DNA from: Cephalopachus bancanus
Taxonomy: Eukaryota; Chordata; Mammalia; Primates; Tarsiidae
Assembly: GCA_027257055.1 (NCBI GenBank)
Contig: JAPVLO010000083.1
Span: forward strand, 4,386,001-4,450,000
Direction: 5' to 3'
Length of the DNA stretch: 64,000 bases
Part shown: piece after piece, positions 35,029 through 45,573 of the stretch
Position numbering within the stretch: the stretch's first letter is position 1
How the letters are laid out: every line of letters starts with the position of its first letter
The notes under the pieces: model-generated
What the model was told of the DNA's origin: nothing
Database searches by the model: none
The model's input: the letters and a program-made list of their open reading frames with translations, nothing else
Translations under genes and position numbers: made by a program

Positions 35029-35676
35029 GACCAAAAAGATTTATAGCAACTTTAATTTTAGGTATTACAGCTTTGATAGCCACTGCTACTTAAGTTTCAG
35101 TTTCAGCCATAACTTTAACTAAAGAAGTACATGCTGCTACATTTACAGATCAGTTATCCAAAAAATGTCTCATTAGCTTTAGCAGCTCAAGAAATTACTG
35201 GTCAAAAATTAGAAAGTAAAGTTAATGCATTAGAAGAGGCTATCTTGATTATAGGACAAGAAATTGTAACCTTGAAAATTAAATTGGCTCTGCGATGACA
35301 TTCAGAGTTTAAATGAATTTGTGTTACTCCCTTACAGATAATTAAATCCGTCCATACTTGAAACAAAATAAAAAGCCATATCCTTGGAATTTGGAATCAT
35401 TCGAATCTAAGTATAAACCTTTCTAAACTTCATCAGAATATATAGGACATTAATTCGACTGAAAAACAATTTGAGTCCACCCAATTAGCTCAGTAAATCC
35501 TTAACAATTTTTCTTCATTTATCAATCAAAAATCACTATTGTCTATATTAATCAATGTGGGAATTTGTGGAGGAATAATTTTGTTATTATTATGCTTACC
35601 TTCAGTAATCTTCAAATCATTGAAAAATAACACCTCTCAGCTAAGCACAGAATTTCACGCCTTCATATTAAAAAAC
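35029..35676 (+). pseudogene. Degenerate env transmembrane-subunit remnant
   Basis: Just after the U3 junction there is a basic pair and a hydrophobic, alanine/isoleucine-rich stretch resembling the start of a retroviral transmembrane subunit. It ends at a TAA at 35091-35093, 17 codons later. Beyond it, coiled-coil-like coding sequence is broken by stops and shifts. The readable 3' part (35539-35721) has a membrane-spanning segment of about 20 hydrophobic residues (about 35551-35620) and a short tail that runs into the polypurine tract and LTR. The length, about 640 bp, suits a transmembrane subunit. In a virus this protein anchors the spike and drives fusion; here it is non-functional. Confidence 0.75.
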
Positions 35677-35688
35677 AAAAAAGGGGGA
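35677..35688 (+). promoter_or_regulatory. Retroviral polypurine tract
   Basis: An aaaaaaggggga purine run ends two bases before the 3' LTR, in the expected place for the plus-strand primer of a retrovirus. Confidence 0.88.
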
Positions 35689-35690
35689 CA

Positions 35691-36844
35691 TGTTGGGAGC
35701 CAGCCTTGGAGGCCCGCCTGATTGACAAAGTCCAGGTTCGCTGAGGACCTCCAGCCACAAGGCAGTGTGAGCAGCTGAGGCCCTTCTATCTTCCATCCTT
35801 GCTGTTGGTACGGCTGAAGAAATTCTGTGCAGTCGTGGAAGAAGAAAATGGCATGCTTATGCGAAGTATTCACAGCTAACCTGGAGATGTCATGGTTCAT
35901 TTTTCCATTTTTCCCACTATGCCGCTTGGCCTTTTCTAACATATGTAAGGGTTAAACTCTGAAGCACATCAAGAATGCTTTCTTTCACTTGGTTATAAGT
36001 TACTAGATATTGCTTAAGTAAAAAATGATATAAGTATATTCACTCCTTATTTGATTTAGGATTATGCAGTTTAGTGTTTAGACATAAGGTTTTTTAGAAG
36101 CACAAGTTTATAGTAAGTTCATTATGAATTCATTATAAGTTCTAACACTTATCTAGGAGTTATGTAGGTGATTTATAACACTGTTTTCACTGACTTAGGA
36201 TAAAGATTAATCGTTAAGGTTTTTACTTAATTCAATAGTTAAAACTCTAAGTTAACATTTATAGAGTGGGTTTTCACTGAACTCATGATATACTAATCAG
36301 ACACTTTTATGATAGGTTAGCTAAAGACAGAAAACAACCTTGGGGGCCTGGGAAACATCACTAAAAGCTTCTTTTGAGTTCTCTTTAGCAATAAACACTG
36401 CAGGATAAGAGAAAAGTAATGAAGACACTTGGACAAGAAAGGCGATTACAAAGCTCTGAAGGTTATAGAAGCCCCAGAAGAACTACTGCTACATGAAGAA
36501 CTTTGCATTTGGAAACTTTCTGGAGACAGTTCAAGGACTGTAATTCGGGACTTTGGACTGAAACTATTTGGCTTTATGAATAAGACTCATTGTCTGAATG
36601 TTTATAGGGTTCTTGGCTTGTTTGTCGCTTCTAGACCGCTAGATGGTGGTAACTTTTAAAGCATATGTATGTGGAGGAATTTTCTTTGTCTTGCCCCTTT
36701 ACAAATGGTATAAAAGCCTTCCCTTAGCTAACATTAAACATCATCTGTTCAGGAAGCAGGTGTCCGAGTATAATGTTTTCGTCTTTCACCTATCCGTCTC
36801 TCCTTCAGGAAAGCCCACGACCCTTGCGGGGCTGGACCCCCGCA
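35691..36844 (+). repeat. 3' LTR of the betaretrovirus-like provirus
   Basis: A 1154-bp LTR, TG at 35691 to CA at 36843-36844. A TATA box (tataaaag, 36709-36716) marks the U3 promoter. Transcription would start about 25-30 bp downstream. attaaa at 36733-36738 is a weak polyadenylation candidate, and aataaa occurs at about 36390 upstream. The final ~50 bp (acgacccttgcggggctgg area) is GC-rich. The 130-codon frame at 36643-37035 crosses the LTR end into flanking DNA and is not a gene. Confidence 0.88.
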
Positions 36845-36850
36845 CATCAG

Positions 36851-38285
36851 GAAGTCCTGGATTCCTGTCCTTCTCACGTGACATTCATCTTCTTCTCGGC
36901 ATCAACAAAGGGGTAAATGGTGAAGTTTGCCACATAAAAATATCAGACTGTCCTGATTGCTTGGAGAGGCAAAGGGCATTACATTGCAGCAATATAGACA
37001 CCTTAGCACCAAAGATTAGACATCTTCATTTTTAAAATCCCTCCAGTCATCCCTCCACCAGGGACCTCTCATTGCCCACCATTGTCCATTTATTTCAAAG
37101 TCTTGGCACACTGCCTAATCTCTCTCCTACTTGTCCCCCACCTCTCCTTACTTCTCTTCTCTTCTTGGATTTCTTCCCTTCTCAAACTGTGCAGTCTTTA
37201 TTTTTAAATCATATCAGATCAACGATTTGTTTGATTCCTTCTCTTGCAATCCATGCCAACCCACTTCCAACTGCTTACCAAGCTATTTTTTCTAAACAAA
37301 GCACTTCCTCCAATAGAACTCAAGATATTGCTCTTAGTTACTGAGCTAAAATAATTCAGTATCTTATAGCCAGCATTTGAGTTTTTTTGAAGGGAAGTGT
37401 CTTTGTTTAGAAAACTTTGATTATGAAATTTCTTTGTTTCATTGCAGAACATATTCCAGGATTTGTATTTCATAGAACTCTTTTGAATCACAAATTTTAA
37501 AAAAGAAAAGACAGACGTGAATTGACATCTTAAGGCAATGAACGCTGGGAAACATATGTGAGGAAAAATAAACCAGCTTCTTATATCATCATCATGTGAC
37601 CCAAGACCTCATGCAGCAGCCTTACCCATCCCCTGTGAGTACAAGAGATGTCCCATCAGTGGTCAGACCAGCAGTTATGTAGTGCAAAATTCATCACAGA
37701 ATCTCATCTTTTCCCCTGCCCCCTCCACATACACACACATGCATTCATCTTCCCAGGTTTGTTTGCCACCAGGGCTCTCTGGGAGTCTTAACTATGTCTT
37801 AAGCTCTTGCGTTAGAGCAGGTGGTGGCCTGAGGCCCTGGAATTACTCAGTTCTGGATGGACCACAGTCCACAATGCTCAATATAACTGCTCCAGAACAT
37901 GTTGCTGCTGCATGACTCCAGCCACTATCCACACCACTGCTCCACTGCAGCCCAAAGTTGTTGCTGGTTGTGCTGTTACCCTCTCCAAGCCGCCCAGTCT
38001 GACTCTGACTGAGCATCAGTCAGCACTACACCTTAGGTGCCCTGCACTCTCCACTCTCTCCCAGTGGTCAGCTTCTCCTAAGAGTTCTGGCCTACTACCT
38101 TTTTCTGAACATTTCCTGCTTTTTAGAAGAGTCCCTAAGTAGAACTGCTTTTCCCATGATACTATGACCGTTGAGGATTTTCTGCTCAAAACTATCTCCT
38201 TCCCCAAAGGTGCATGTGTCACCAGGATAGCTAATTCCACCATTTTGGAATTGCTATAGATCAGGAACACAACCTATAGCCTGCC
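36851..38285. other. No recognised feature
   Basis: Several pyrimidine-rich stretches and short frames (37072-37344, 37682-38142) without known domains. I cannot assign a repeat family. Confidence 0.35.
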
Positions 38286-39033
38286 AAGATAACTACACAT
38301 GTATGTTTGTTGAAGCTCTATTCACAATAGCAAAATCATGGAACCAACCATGTTGCCCATCGAAGCTGAACTGGATGAAAAAAAATGTGGTACATATACA
38401 CAATGGAATATTATGCAGCCATAAAGAAGGACAAACAAGCCGGGCTCAGTGGCTCAGCCTGTAATCCCACGCCTTTGGGAGGCTGAGGTGAGTGGATTGC
38501 CTGAGCCCGCGGGTTTGAGACCCGCCTGGGCAGCGAGACCTCATCTCTACATCAAAAAATCAGCCGGGCGTGGTAGCGCATGCCTGTAATTCCGGCTACT
38601 TGGAAGGCTGAGGCGGAAGGATTGCCGGAGTCCAGCAGGTTGAGGCTGCAGTGGCCAGTTCTGGGCGACAGAGTGAGACTCCAACTCAAAAAAAAAAAAA
38701 AAAAAAGGACAAACATATCGACTTTGCAGCAACTTGGATGGATTTAGAGTCATTAATACTCAGTGATCTATCCAGAAACAAAGAACAGAGTACCACATGT
38801 TCTCACTCATAAGTGGACCCTGAACATTTACCATAATACTCTAAAAAAGGGATTGGCAGTAGCAGGATACTGCTGGCGGACTGGGAGGGTGTGGAACACA
38901 GCATCCATAAGGGTACTTGATCTCAAAACAGGCAAAGGGACCAAAGGAAGGCCCAAACTTTACCTGTACAGTGTCTACTTGTATATCTAATCCTGAATTA
39001 TACCCTACATCTTTAAAATAAAATATTTTTTAA
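38286..39033 (+). mobile_element. LINE-1 3' end with an Alu
   Basis: It starts in the ORF2 C-terminus (acacatgtatgtttgttg), continues through catgttgcccatcg and caatggaatattatgcagcc, is split by an Alu at 38437-38704, then carries the end of ORF2 and the 3' UTR to catctttaaaata and a T-rich tail at about 39010-39033. No target-site duplication was found. Confidence 0.92.
38437..38704 (+). mobile_element. Dimeric Alu with a right-arm deletion
   Basis: Same subfamily, but about 20 nt of the right arm is missing between gtggcca and ctgggcgacag, which removes the GC hairpin seen in other copies. The duplication aaggacaaac lies at 38427-38436 and 38705-38714. Confidence 0.93.
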
Positions 39034-39719
39034 ACCCACCACACCAATTTACTTATATAGTGTCTGTGGTCACTTTTCTGTTGAGAACAGAACAGCAGTA
39101 TCCTTTCATTTAGCCTGCATAATTTGAAGAATACTCCTTTGGTGCACATAGACCAGCAATCCTGTCTGCAAAACTAACAGATAAATGAATCAAAGATAAA
39201 GCACAATTCTAGCACATACCTGGGACACCACAGGCCACTCTACTCATAAAAACTAAACAAACAGATAAAATTTTTTAAACTGCATAGGAATGATAAACCC
39301 AGAATGAAGATTCTGACTGTGGATGAAGGAAAAAGAACGTGCTTGGGGATGGGTGGAAAGGATTTCAACAGTGTTTACAACAAAACTTTCTTAGGTTGAA
39401 TGGAAAGTACAAACAGGCTCATTTCTTTGCATGTGTTACATATCTTCCAGATCTACTCTGCCTTTCTGCACTCTGCTCTGAGACATGGGGGGCTGACTTA
39501 CATAGGCCTCATCAAATGGCTTTTTTGCCTACTGTCTTCTAACTGGGTCCAGAAAATAGGAAGCTCTAGCAGGGCTCAGAGACAGGGAGTGAAGTCAGGT
39601 ATTTATTCTCCCCAGGTTCTTGCAGGCTGACTGATACCCTTCACTGAAAGTCACAGCTCCTAGCAGGAGACCACCACACACCTCTGTTTCCAGTAATTTC
39701 TTCCTCCCCTGGAATTAGT
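39034..39719. other. No recognised feature
   Basis: Two overlapping frames at 39339-39630 (76 codons or fewer) are not recognisable. No repeat that I can name. Confidence 0.35.
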
Positions 39720-40230
39720 AATCTATTTCTCTATAACAAGGGGCCCCAAGACTTTGCAGCTTATAACAATAAACATGTACTAACTCACAGTTTCTGGATG
39801 TTTCTGCTTCAAGGTATTTCATAAGACTGTAATCAGAGTGTTCACTGGAGCTATGGTTTCATCCGAAGGCTCAGCTGAGGGAGGATCCCCTTCTAACTAA
39901 CTCGGATGGTGTTGACAGGATTTAGTTCCCCACAGGTTGTTGGACTGAGGCATCCCTCTGTTTCTTGTCATGAGGGGCTTCCTGTGGCAAATCATGACTG
40001 CTGGCTCCCTCAGAGCAAGTGAAATAATCAGACAGAAGCCATAGTCTTTTTGTAACCTCGTCTTAGAAATGACATCCCACTACTTTGGGCATGTTCTGTT
40101 TATTAGAAGCATATGTCTAGGTTCAGCTCACACTCAAGCAGAAGGTAATACACAGGGACAAGAACACCACCCTCACTGGGAGGTTGAAGGAGGTGAGGAC
40201 CACCTTAGAGATGGTTTACCACACCCCACT
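39720..40230 (+). repeat. Old dispersed mammalian repeat, family not assigned
   Basis: The sequence runs gcagcttataacaataaac, aactcacagtttctgg, then ctatggtttcatccgaaggc, gaggatccccttctaact, gttgttggactgagg, gaagccatagtctttttgta and aatgacatcccactacttt. I recognise this series as a common mammalian fossil repeat but will not name the family. The 3' end of the window (63795-64000) carries a related start. Confidence 0.6.
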
Positions 40231-42404
40231 AGGCCTAGAGAGAAAATCAGCTACATAGCCCTAAAGTTACTGAAACAATCCAGGTTTCCCTACACCCTAG
40301 TGAAGAGTCTTTTATTAAATTCCCCTCCCCAAATGATGTCAGTTTTCCAGGACTCTGATTTTAAAGTGTAATTAGTATGATACACAAGAGGAAAACAGCT
40401 ACAAATTAAGCTTGGAAATGAGAGAATCAAAGACTAATGTACAGAAATTTTGAGGACTACAAGGATAATATTTGAAAGACTCATGGCTGAGACTTCATTT
40501 TTCCAAACACCTCAGTGTAAAAGATAATAGTACAAATAATCTGAGCAAGTTTTTGAACAAGCAGAAAATGGAGGCACACAACCAAAAAAGAGGAAGAGAG
40601 AATGAAGTTCAAATTTCCATTAAGTAATTCTAACCCTTTCTTGGTCCTTACGTGAGAAATAGAATTTGTTCTGATAGGGCAGGAAAAGATAAGAAAAAAG
40701 AAAATGGGAAACTAGAAATAAAGATAAGCTAAAAGCAATAATGAACATTAATCATAACATCTGGGAAAATTTAGATGACCTTTAAGGGAACAGAGACACA
40801 AATTTCACTAAGACTAATTACCTTATTTTCAACTTTCACTTTACATGAAATATGAATCTAGAGAATAGAAAAATCCTTATCTTTAATAAAAATGATTTTT
40901 AGGTAATAACGTATTGCTTTCTCTCAAAGAGGTTAAAAAATTTTTTTCATCTCTAACACTTTTGCCAGTACTCAACATTTTTATCAATCACTTTCATACT
41001 TATTAATCTGAAGTTTAGTACTAATGTTTAAATAATTTGCATTCTTATTAAAGTGCTCAGCTTCCTAGAGTTATTTTTAACTCGGGAGTATCTACTATGC
41101 TACGAAAAAGAAAGGGTAAGCAAGTCTTTACATACTAGCTCAACAACTAATAATAAAGTTCCATTATTATTATTATTATTATTATTATAAGGGTCCCTTA
41201 TTAAAATAAAAGGGGAAATAGAATAGGGTTGGGGTCCCCACTCTGCCCTTCTCTTTTCCATCCAAGTATAGGTCTCCAAGTCAGAGTGGAGACAACTTAC
41301 TTCGAGATGTCCAGCCATTAGGTAAGAGATGCAGACATAATAACCAAAGAATACATCTAACATGGATGGGAGTTTTATTCTTAGTTATTGGATGAGTTAT
41401 GAATTTTCTAATTTTCAACTGAGTTTTGAGAAAAAATGGCCAATCCCTTTGGAAAAATATCAATTTTTATGAAATATACCCTCTGATTATCTGTTTAGAA
41501 AAGAAAAAGCCTATTTTCAAATGAAGGAAAATTTTTAAGTGAGCATAATTTTATCACTAGGGACAAATTTTTATATCTAATTATTACTTACACATTAAAA
41601 TTAATCTATGACATTAAAAATTGAATATACTATTCATTAAGTCGATATAATTAAATTATGAAGAAAAAGCTCATCCTTTTACAATGAACAAATTCTTCCA
41701 ACTCTTATGAGCAATGATCTCAAAATTTAGTAAATGTCACTGGCCATTTAAATAAAATTTCCTAAGTAAGCTCATCATTGGTAGTGATGACTCACCACTC
41801 TATGTCTGTAAGTAGGTTATAGTTGAGTAAACACCATCAATCCTAATAAATCACCTCAGATCATCATGTTGAGAGGGAGCATGATGATAATATCAAGGTT
41901 ATAAGTATATCACTTTCTCCATCTGTAATATCTGGTTTCATGTATGACTCATTACTTCCTTTTCTGGATTACTCATTTAGGATTACTAATTATGTACTTA
42001 ATATTTTTAAGAAAATAGGTCACAAATAAATGAAAGTCTAAGACTTATAATGGGCACAAAACTTTGTGAATGTTAATGTTAACTTTCACTGGATTAAAAA
42101 AAAAGATGTTTTCACCTGAAAAGAAATTTTGCCTTGAGTATAATATATTCCAATTACGTAGAGCTTTTGTCCCCTAGAGTTCAGAGCTCTTCATTACCTA
42201 GAGAGAGATAACTGAACTACAGATAATAAGCTGATATATTTGAAAGAAAATGCTGGTACATTTGATTTAATCAAAAGATTTTAAAATAACACTATCAGCT
42301 CTTTCAGACAAGAAAAAATGATTTGTTTGAAATTGGACATCCAATAAAAATTATACAATGAAATTCCATTATAACTAGGTAATTTTTTAAAATATCTATT
42401 TCTT
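40231..42404. other. No recognised gene; (ATT)n at 41162-41190
   Basis: AT-rich, single-copy-looking sequence. The only repeat I see is a perfect ATT trinucleotide run of about nine units at 41162-41190. It explains the asparagine run of the minus-strand frame at 41100-41363. Confidence 0.6.
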
Positions 42405-42560
42405 CACCCAACATATACTGGCTCATCAAATATTTGTTGAGCCCTACTACCTACCAATGTGCTAGACACTGTACCAGGCACTGGGAATGCATAGATAAAT
42501 AAGACATAATCTCTGGCCTCATGATACTTAGAGTCTATAGAGAAAAAGGTAAGTAGGTTA
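42405..42560 (-). mobile_element. L2 3' end, antisense
   Basis: The segment tcatcaaatatttgttgagc, ccaatgtgctagacactg, ggcactgggaatgcatag, then ctctggcctcatgatac matches the antisense L2 terminus. Confidence 0.8.
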
Positions 42561-43459
42561 CTAAAATATTGAGAGATAAGGACTCTAATAAAGGTATACA
42601 TTCCAAGATAGTCTGTCATTACTGTTATAATAGAGATGTGTTGCCGTCTCTTTCAACAAGACATAGGACATTTCTTTAAAATTCTGCTGGTAATGATCTC
42701 ATTTTGGAGGTGAGGAAAAGAAAGCAAGGTGTCATCTATGTTTCAGAAATTTTCTCACTGTATACTACTAATATCACTTGTCTTGGAAGAAATAAAAGAC
42801 ATGCTGATGTTCTATGAATCTGAGATAACACTGAACTGATGAGTAAGACTTGACAAAAATAAAGTTTTGATAACCAAGCTCTATATCCTCGAGTGAGTAG
42901 CCTCCTTTCTCTGTCCTATAGAGAGAAATGAATCAACAGGAGATAAGTCCATCCACAGCTCAGGTGTGTAACAACAGCCTTGAGGTCAGAAGGATCAATG
43001 AGGAATTTATGAGTGTGTGCATGGAGGACAGGGATGAGGAGCTCTGAGAAGAAGTCTGAGTCCCAATCACATTAGATCCCTCTCATTCAGATTATTTCTC
43101 ATCCTTTCTCCTCTAGCGTCTTCTAAATTGGAGTCTTCAGAGTGAGGAACAGGGATTACACAGCAGAGTCAGTCTCCTCTCAACTGCTTTTATCCTGTGA
43201 GGGAAATTCTCTGGCAGACCCTGAAAGCTTATAGTCATGGTCAGGATGGGCAGATGGGAGGTGGATCTGTCCACACCAAGTCAACAAGTTGCTTGATCCT
43301 TTGACAAGCTCCTGGAAGAAAGAGTGCCCAATTTGCTCAAAATACATAAATAAGTTAACAAGCCACTTAGAAAAAACTTGGCCAGAAATCGTTCTGCAAC
43401 AAGCACTTGTCACATTGAAAGTAGTTCCTCCTTGCTGGAATCCATGGTCTCAGAATGCA
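42561..43459. other. No recognised feature
   Basis: Single-copy-looking DNA. Frames at 43180-43477 overlap on both strands and show no domain. Confidence 0.35.
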
Positions 43460-43464
43460 GGGAC

Positions 43465-43810
43465 TATGATGAACTGAATGTCTGTGTCTCCCCTCAAAAT
43501 TCACATATTGAAATTCTAACCCTCAAAGTGATGATTTTAGGGGGCGGGGTCTTTGGGAGATAAGTAGATTCTGAGCATGGAGCCCTCCTGAATGGGGTTA
43601 ACACCTTTATAAAAGGAACCCTAGAGATCTCTGTGCTGTTTCGGCCACATGAAGATAATCTGGAAGAGGGTGCTCACTAGAACCAGACCATGCTGGCACC
43701 CTGAACTCAGACTTCCAGGCTTCAGAAGCATGAAAAATATATTTATGTTGTCTATAGGCCACCCTGTACCCAGTCTATGATACTTTGTTATAGCAGCATG
43801 AACTAAGTTA
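43465..43810 (+). mobile_element. Solitary MaLR (ERVL-type) LTR
   Basis: The LTR follows MST/MLT1 order: gaactgaatgtctgtgtc, aaaattcacatattgaaatt, ggggcggggtctttgggag, acctttataaaagg, ggccacatgaagataatc, catgctggcaccctgaactc, cagacttccaggcttcag and actttgttatagcagcatg. It is 346 bp with a 5-bp duplication, gggac, at 43460-43464 and 43811-43815. A TATA-like tataaaa lies at about 43611. No internal region remains. Subfamily uncertain. Confidence 0.85.
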
Positions 43811-43815
43811 GGGAC

Positions 43816-45001
43816 CAAGTCTTTTCATCATCGTTTCCCCAATGTCTGTTACCAGTTTTTTTCCCCCTACATGAGATTCTGCTGAATTTGATTGTGTTGA
43901 ATGAGTAAAAGATCCCCTGAGGGGTTTATGCTAAATTCAAATATTATTTCTGGTTTGTTTTCATATTTTATTTTCAAGCATAGCTATGTTGTACAAGTAA
44001 AATAAAGAGCAACTCCACTCTTTACAGCAGAACTGGGCAGGATAGAATCCATTCTGTCCCAAGCAGCCATGCTATCCAGGAGTGAGCTTAGGGTAACTGT
44101 GCATTTCTCCAGGTAATAAAACCAGGCCTCGGGTTTTATGAATTACATTTATAAGATTTAGTTAAAAAGGAGAGTGGAATTGGAGATTTTCTCAACTACT
44201 GGTGTGTTATAACCTTTAAATAAGTGGCAAGATATGGCTTTCTATATAGTCTAATGGGCTACTACAAAATCAATAGGACTATAGCCAGAATGTGACCAAC
44301 ACGGAAAATAAAAAACTTTTATGCCAATTGGCTCAATTTTTTCACTTTTCCCTTGACCATGGTGAGCTACGAAATTCCAAGTACCCACACTGTGTTACAA
44401 GCACATTTGGTTCAGAGTATCTTATTTATCTTTGTATCTCCTCCCTGTCTTCTAAACCCCAACCCTATCCCAGGACCTAAGACAGTTTCCAGTAAATCTC
44501 AGCTCTTTGTCAGATGACTGGCAATTCTGTACAGCTAGTATGTTATGGGGGAAGATACATATTCTTAGAAATCCTCATACATTAAGAAATCTCAACAGAC
44601 TAGACAGTGATATTTCAAAGTCCACACTGAAAAACCTCAGTAGAGAGAATCAAACATCTCACTAGCTGAAAGTAATTGCTTGAGTCTGTTGTAAATGTAT
44701 TTTTATCATTTTATAGGGTTTCTTTATAACTGTACTGCATAACATTTTTAAATTAAGGAGAAAGCTATTTTAAACCTTTGAAATTCAATTGTCCACTTGC
44801 TCAAATAAGATATTTATATAGTTATTTGTTTTTCCAATATGGATAACTTGTTCACTACATGCAGAGTTGAATTCTTTTGATGGTATCTTAGTTCCTAAGT
44901 ATATCTGAAAGGTAAAATAATCTGATATTTTATTGGAGTTTTATTGAATTATCTGATTCTATCTAGGCATATATGGGTAGAGTGGTTTTTTTGCTACATT
45001 A
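43816..45001. other. No recognised feature
   Basis: AT-rich sequence with one short frame (44292-44480) lacking any known domain. Confidence 0.35.
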
Positions 45002-45046
45002 TAGATATGATTCATATCTACCCAGGTTAACCTGGGTTAATTAACC
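45002..45046. repeat. Three abutting perfect palindromes
   Basis: 45002-45020 has 9-bp arms (tagatatga/tcatatcta) around one base. 45020-45037 is the 18-bp perfect palindrome acccaggttaacctgggt. 45035-45046 is the 12-bp perfect palindrome ggttaattaacc. They share end bases and form a continuous 45-bp block. No transposon ends that I recognise flank it. Confidence 0.95.
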
Positions 45047-45343
45047 ATAGTTCATTGATTTTTTCCAAAAGTGATGTATTGTAAATATTGGGACAAGAAA
45101 TCTATATTTTAGTTTATTATTCAGAATCATTTTTAGTTATTTCTATTCTGAATTCTACATTACAAATAAATTAATTCTAATTTTCTCAAAACCAAAATTT
45201 TTCACGGGAAATTTTGGCAATAGCAAGCATTGATCCAACATGAAAACTAAAATGTAAAATTCATTACTTGATCGTCTTCTTCATCTACTCAGTATTAGAA
45301 ATAAAATAATTTTTAAAACTCCTCCTCAAATTATACACCAGTG

Positions 45344-45516
45344 GGCCATTGCCTTGCTAGAGTCTGGTGTGGCCATGTGCTCTTTGAGCTATGGCTGTTG
45401 CCATGCTTCCTGGCTTTGGTCCCCCTCCCCCACCTTGAGGAGGTGAATCTTCTCTCTTCCTTCTCTTTCTCTCTCTAATTTACTTGTAAATAAACTTTTC
45501 TTTCTTAAAAAAAAAG
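45344..45516 (+). pseudogene. Retroposed copy of an unidentified polyadenylated RNA
   Basis: A 173-bp insert lies between perfect 12-bp duplications, tatacaccagtg, at 45332-45343 and 45517-45528. It ends in a poly(A) run of about nine bases preceded by gtaaataaacttttctttct, which contains an AATAAA signal about 15 nt before the tail. It is not L1 or Alu. The pyrimidine-rich stretch before the signal is typical of a 3' UTR or a retroviral R region. The source is unknown: a 5'-truncated mRNA 3' end or an LTR-initiated transcript are both possible. There is no coding potential. Confidence 0.88.
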
Positions 45517-45573
45517 TATACACCAGTGAAACTAAGTTGCTTCATCATTCTTTCATACAAAAGACTCTTTTGC

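Larger units (their letters stand above)
34911..36844 (+). mobile_element. Endogenous retrovirus, betaretrovirus-like, internally deleted
   Basis: The element starts TGTTGGGAGCC and ends CCCCGCA and is flanked by a 6-bp duplication, catcag (34905-34910 and 36845-36850). A 6-bp duplication fits betaretrovirus integration. Order: U3 stub of the 5' LTR (34911 to about 35028), remnant of the env transmembrane subunit (about 35029-35670), polypurine tract (35677-35688), full 3' LTR (35691-36844). The rest of the 5' LTR, primer-binding site, gag, protease, pol and the env surface subunit are absent, apparently removed by one deletion. The copy cannot make infectious virus. The group assignment rests on the duplication length, LTR length of about 1.15 kb and the env type, without an alignment. 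Confidence 0.88.

Noticed and set aside
36643..37035. A 130-codon plus-strand frame
   Set aside because: It starts in the 3' LTR and runs through the integration site into flanking DNA, so it cannot be an ancestral gene.
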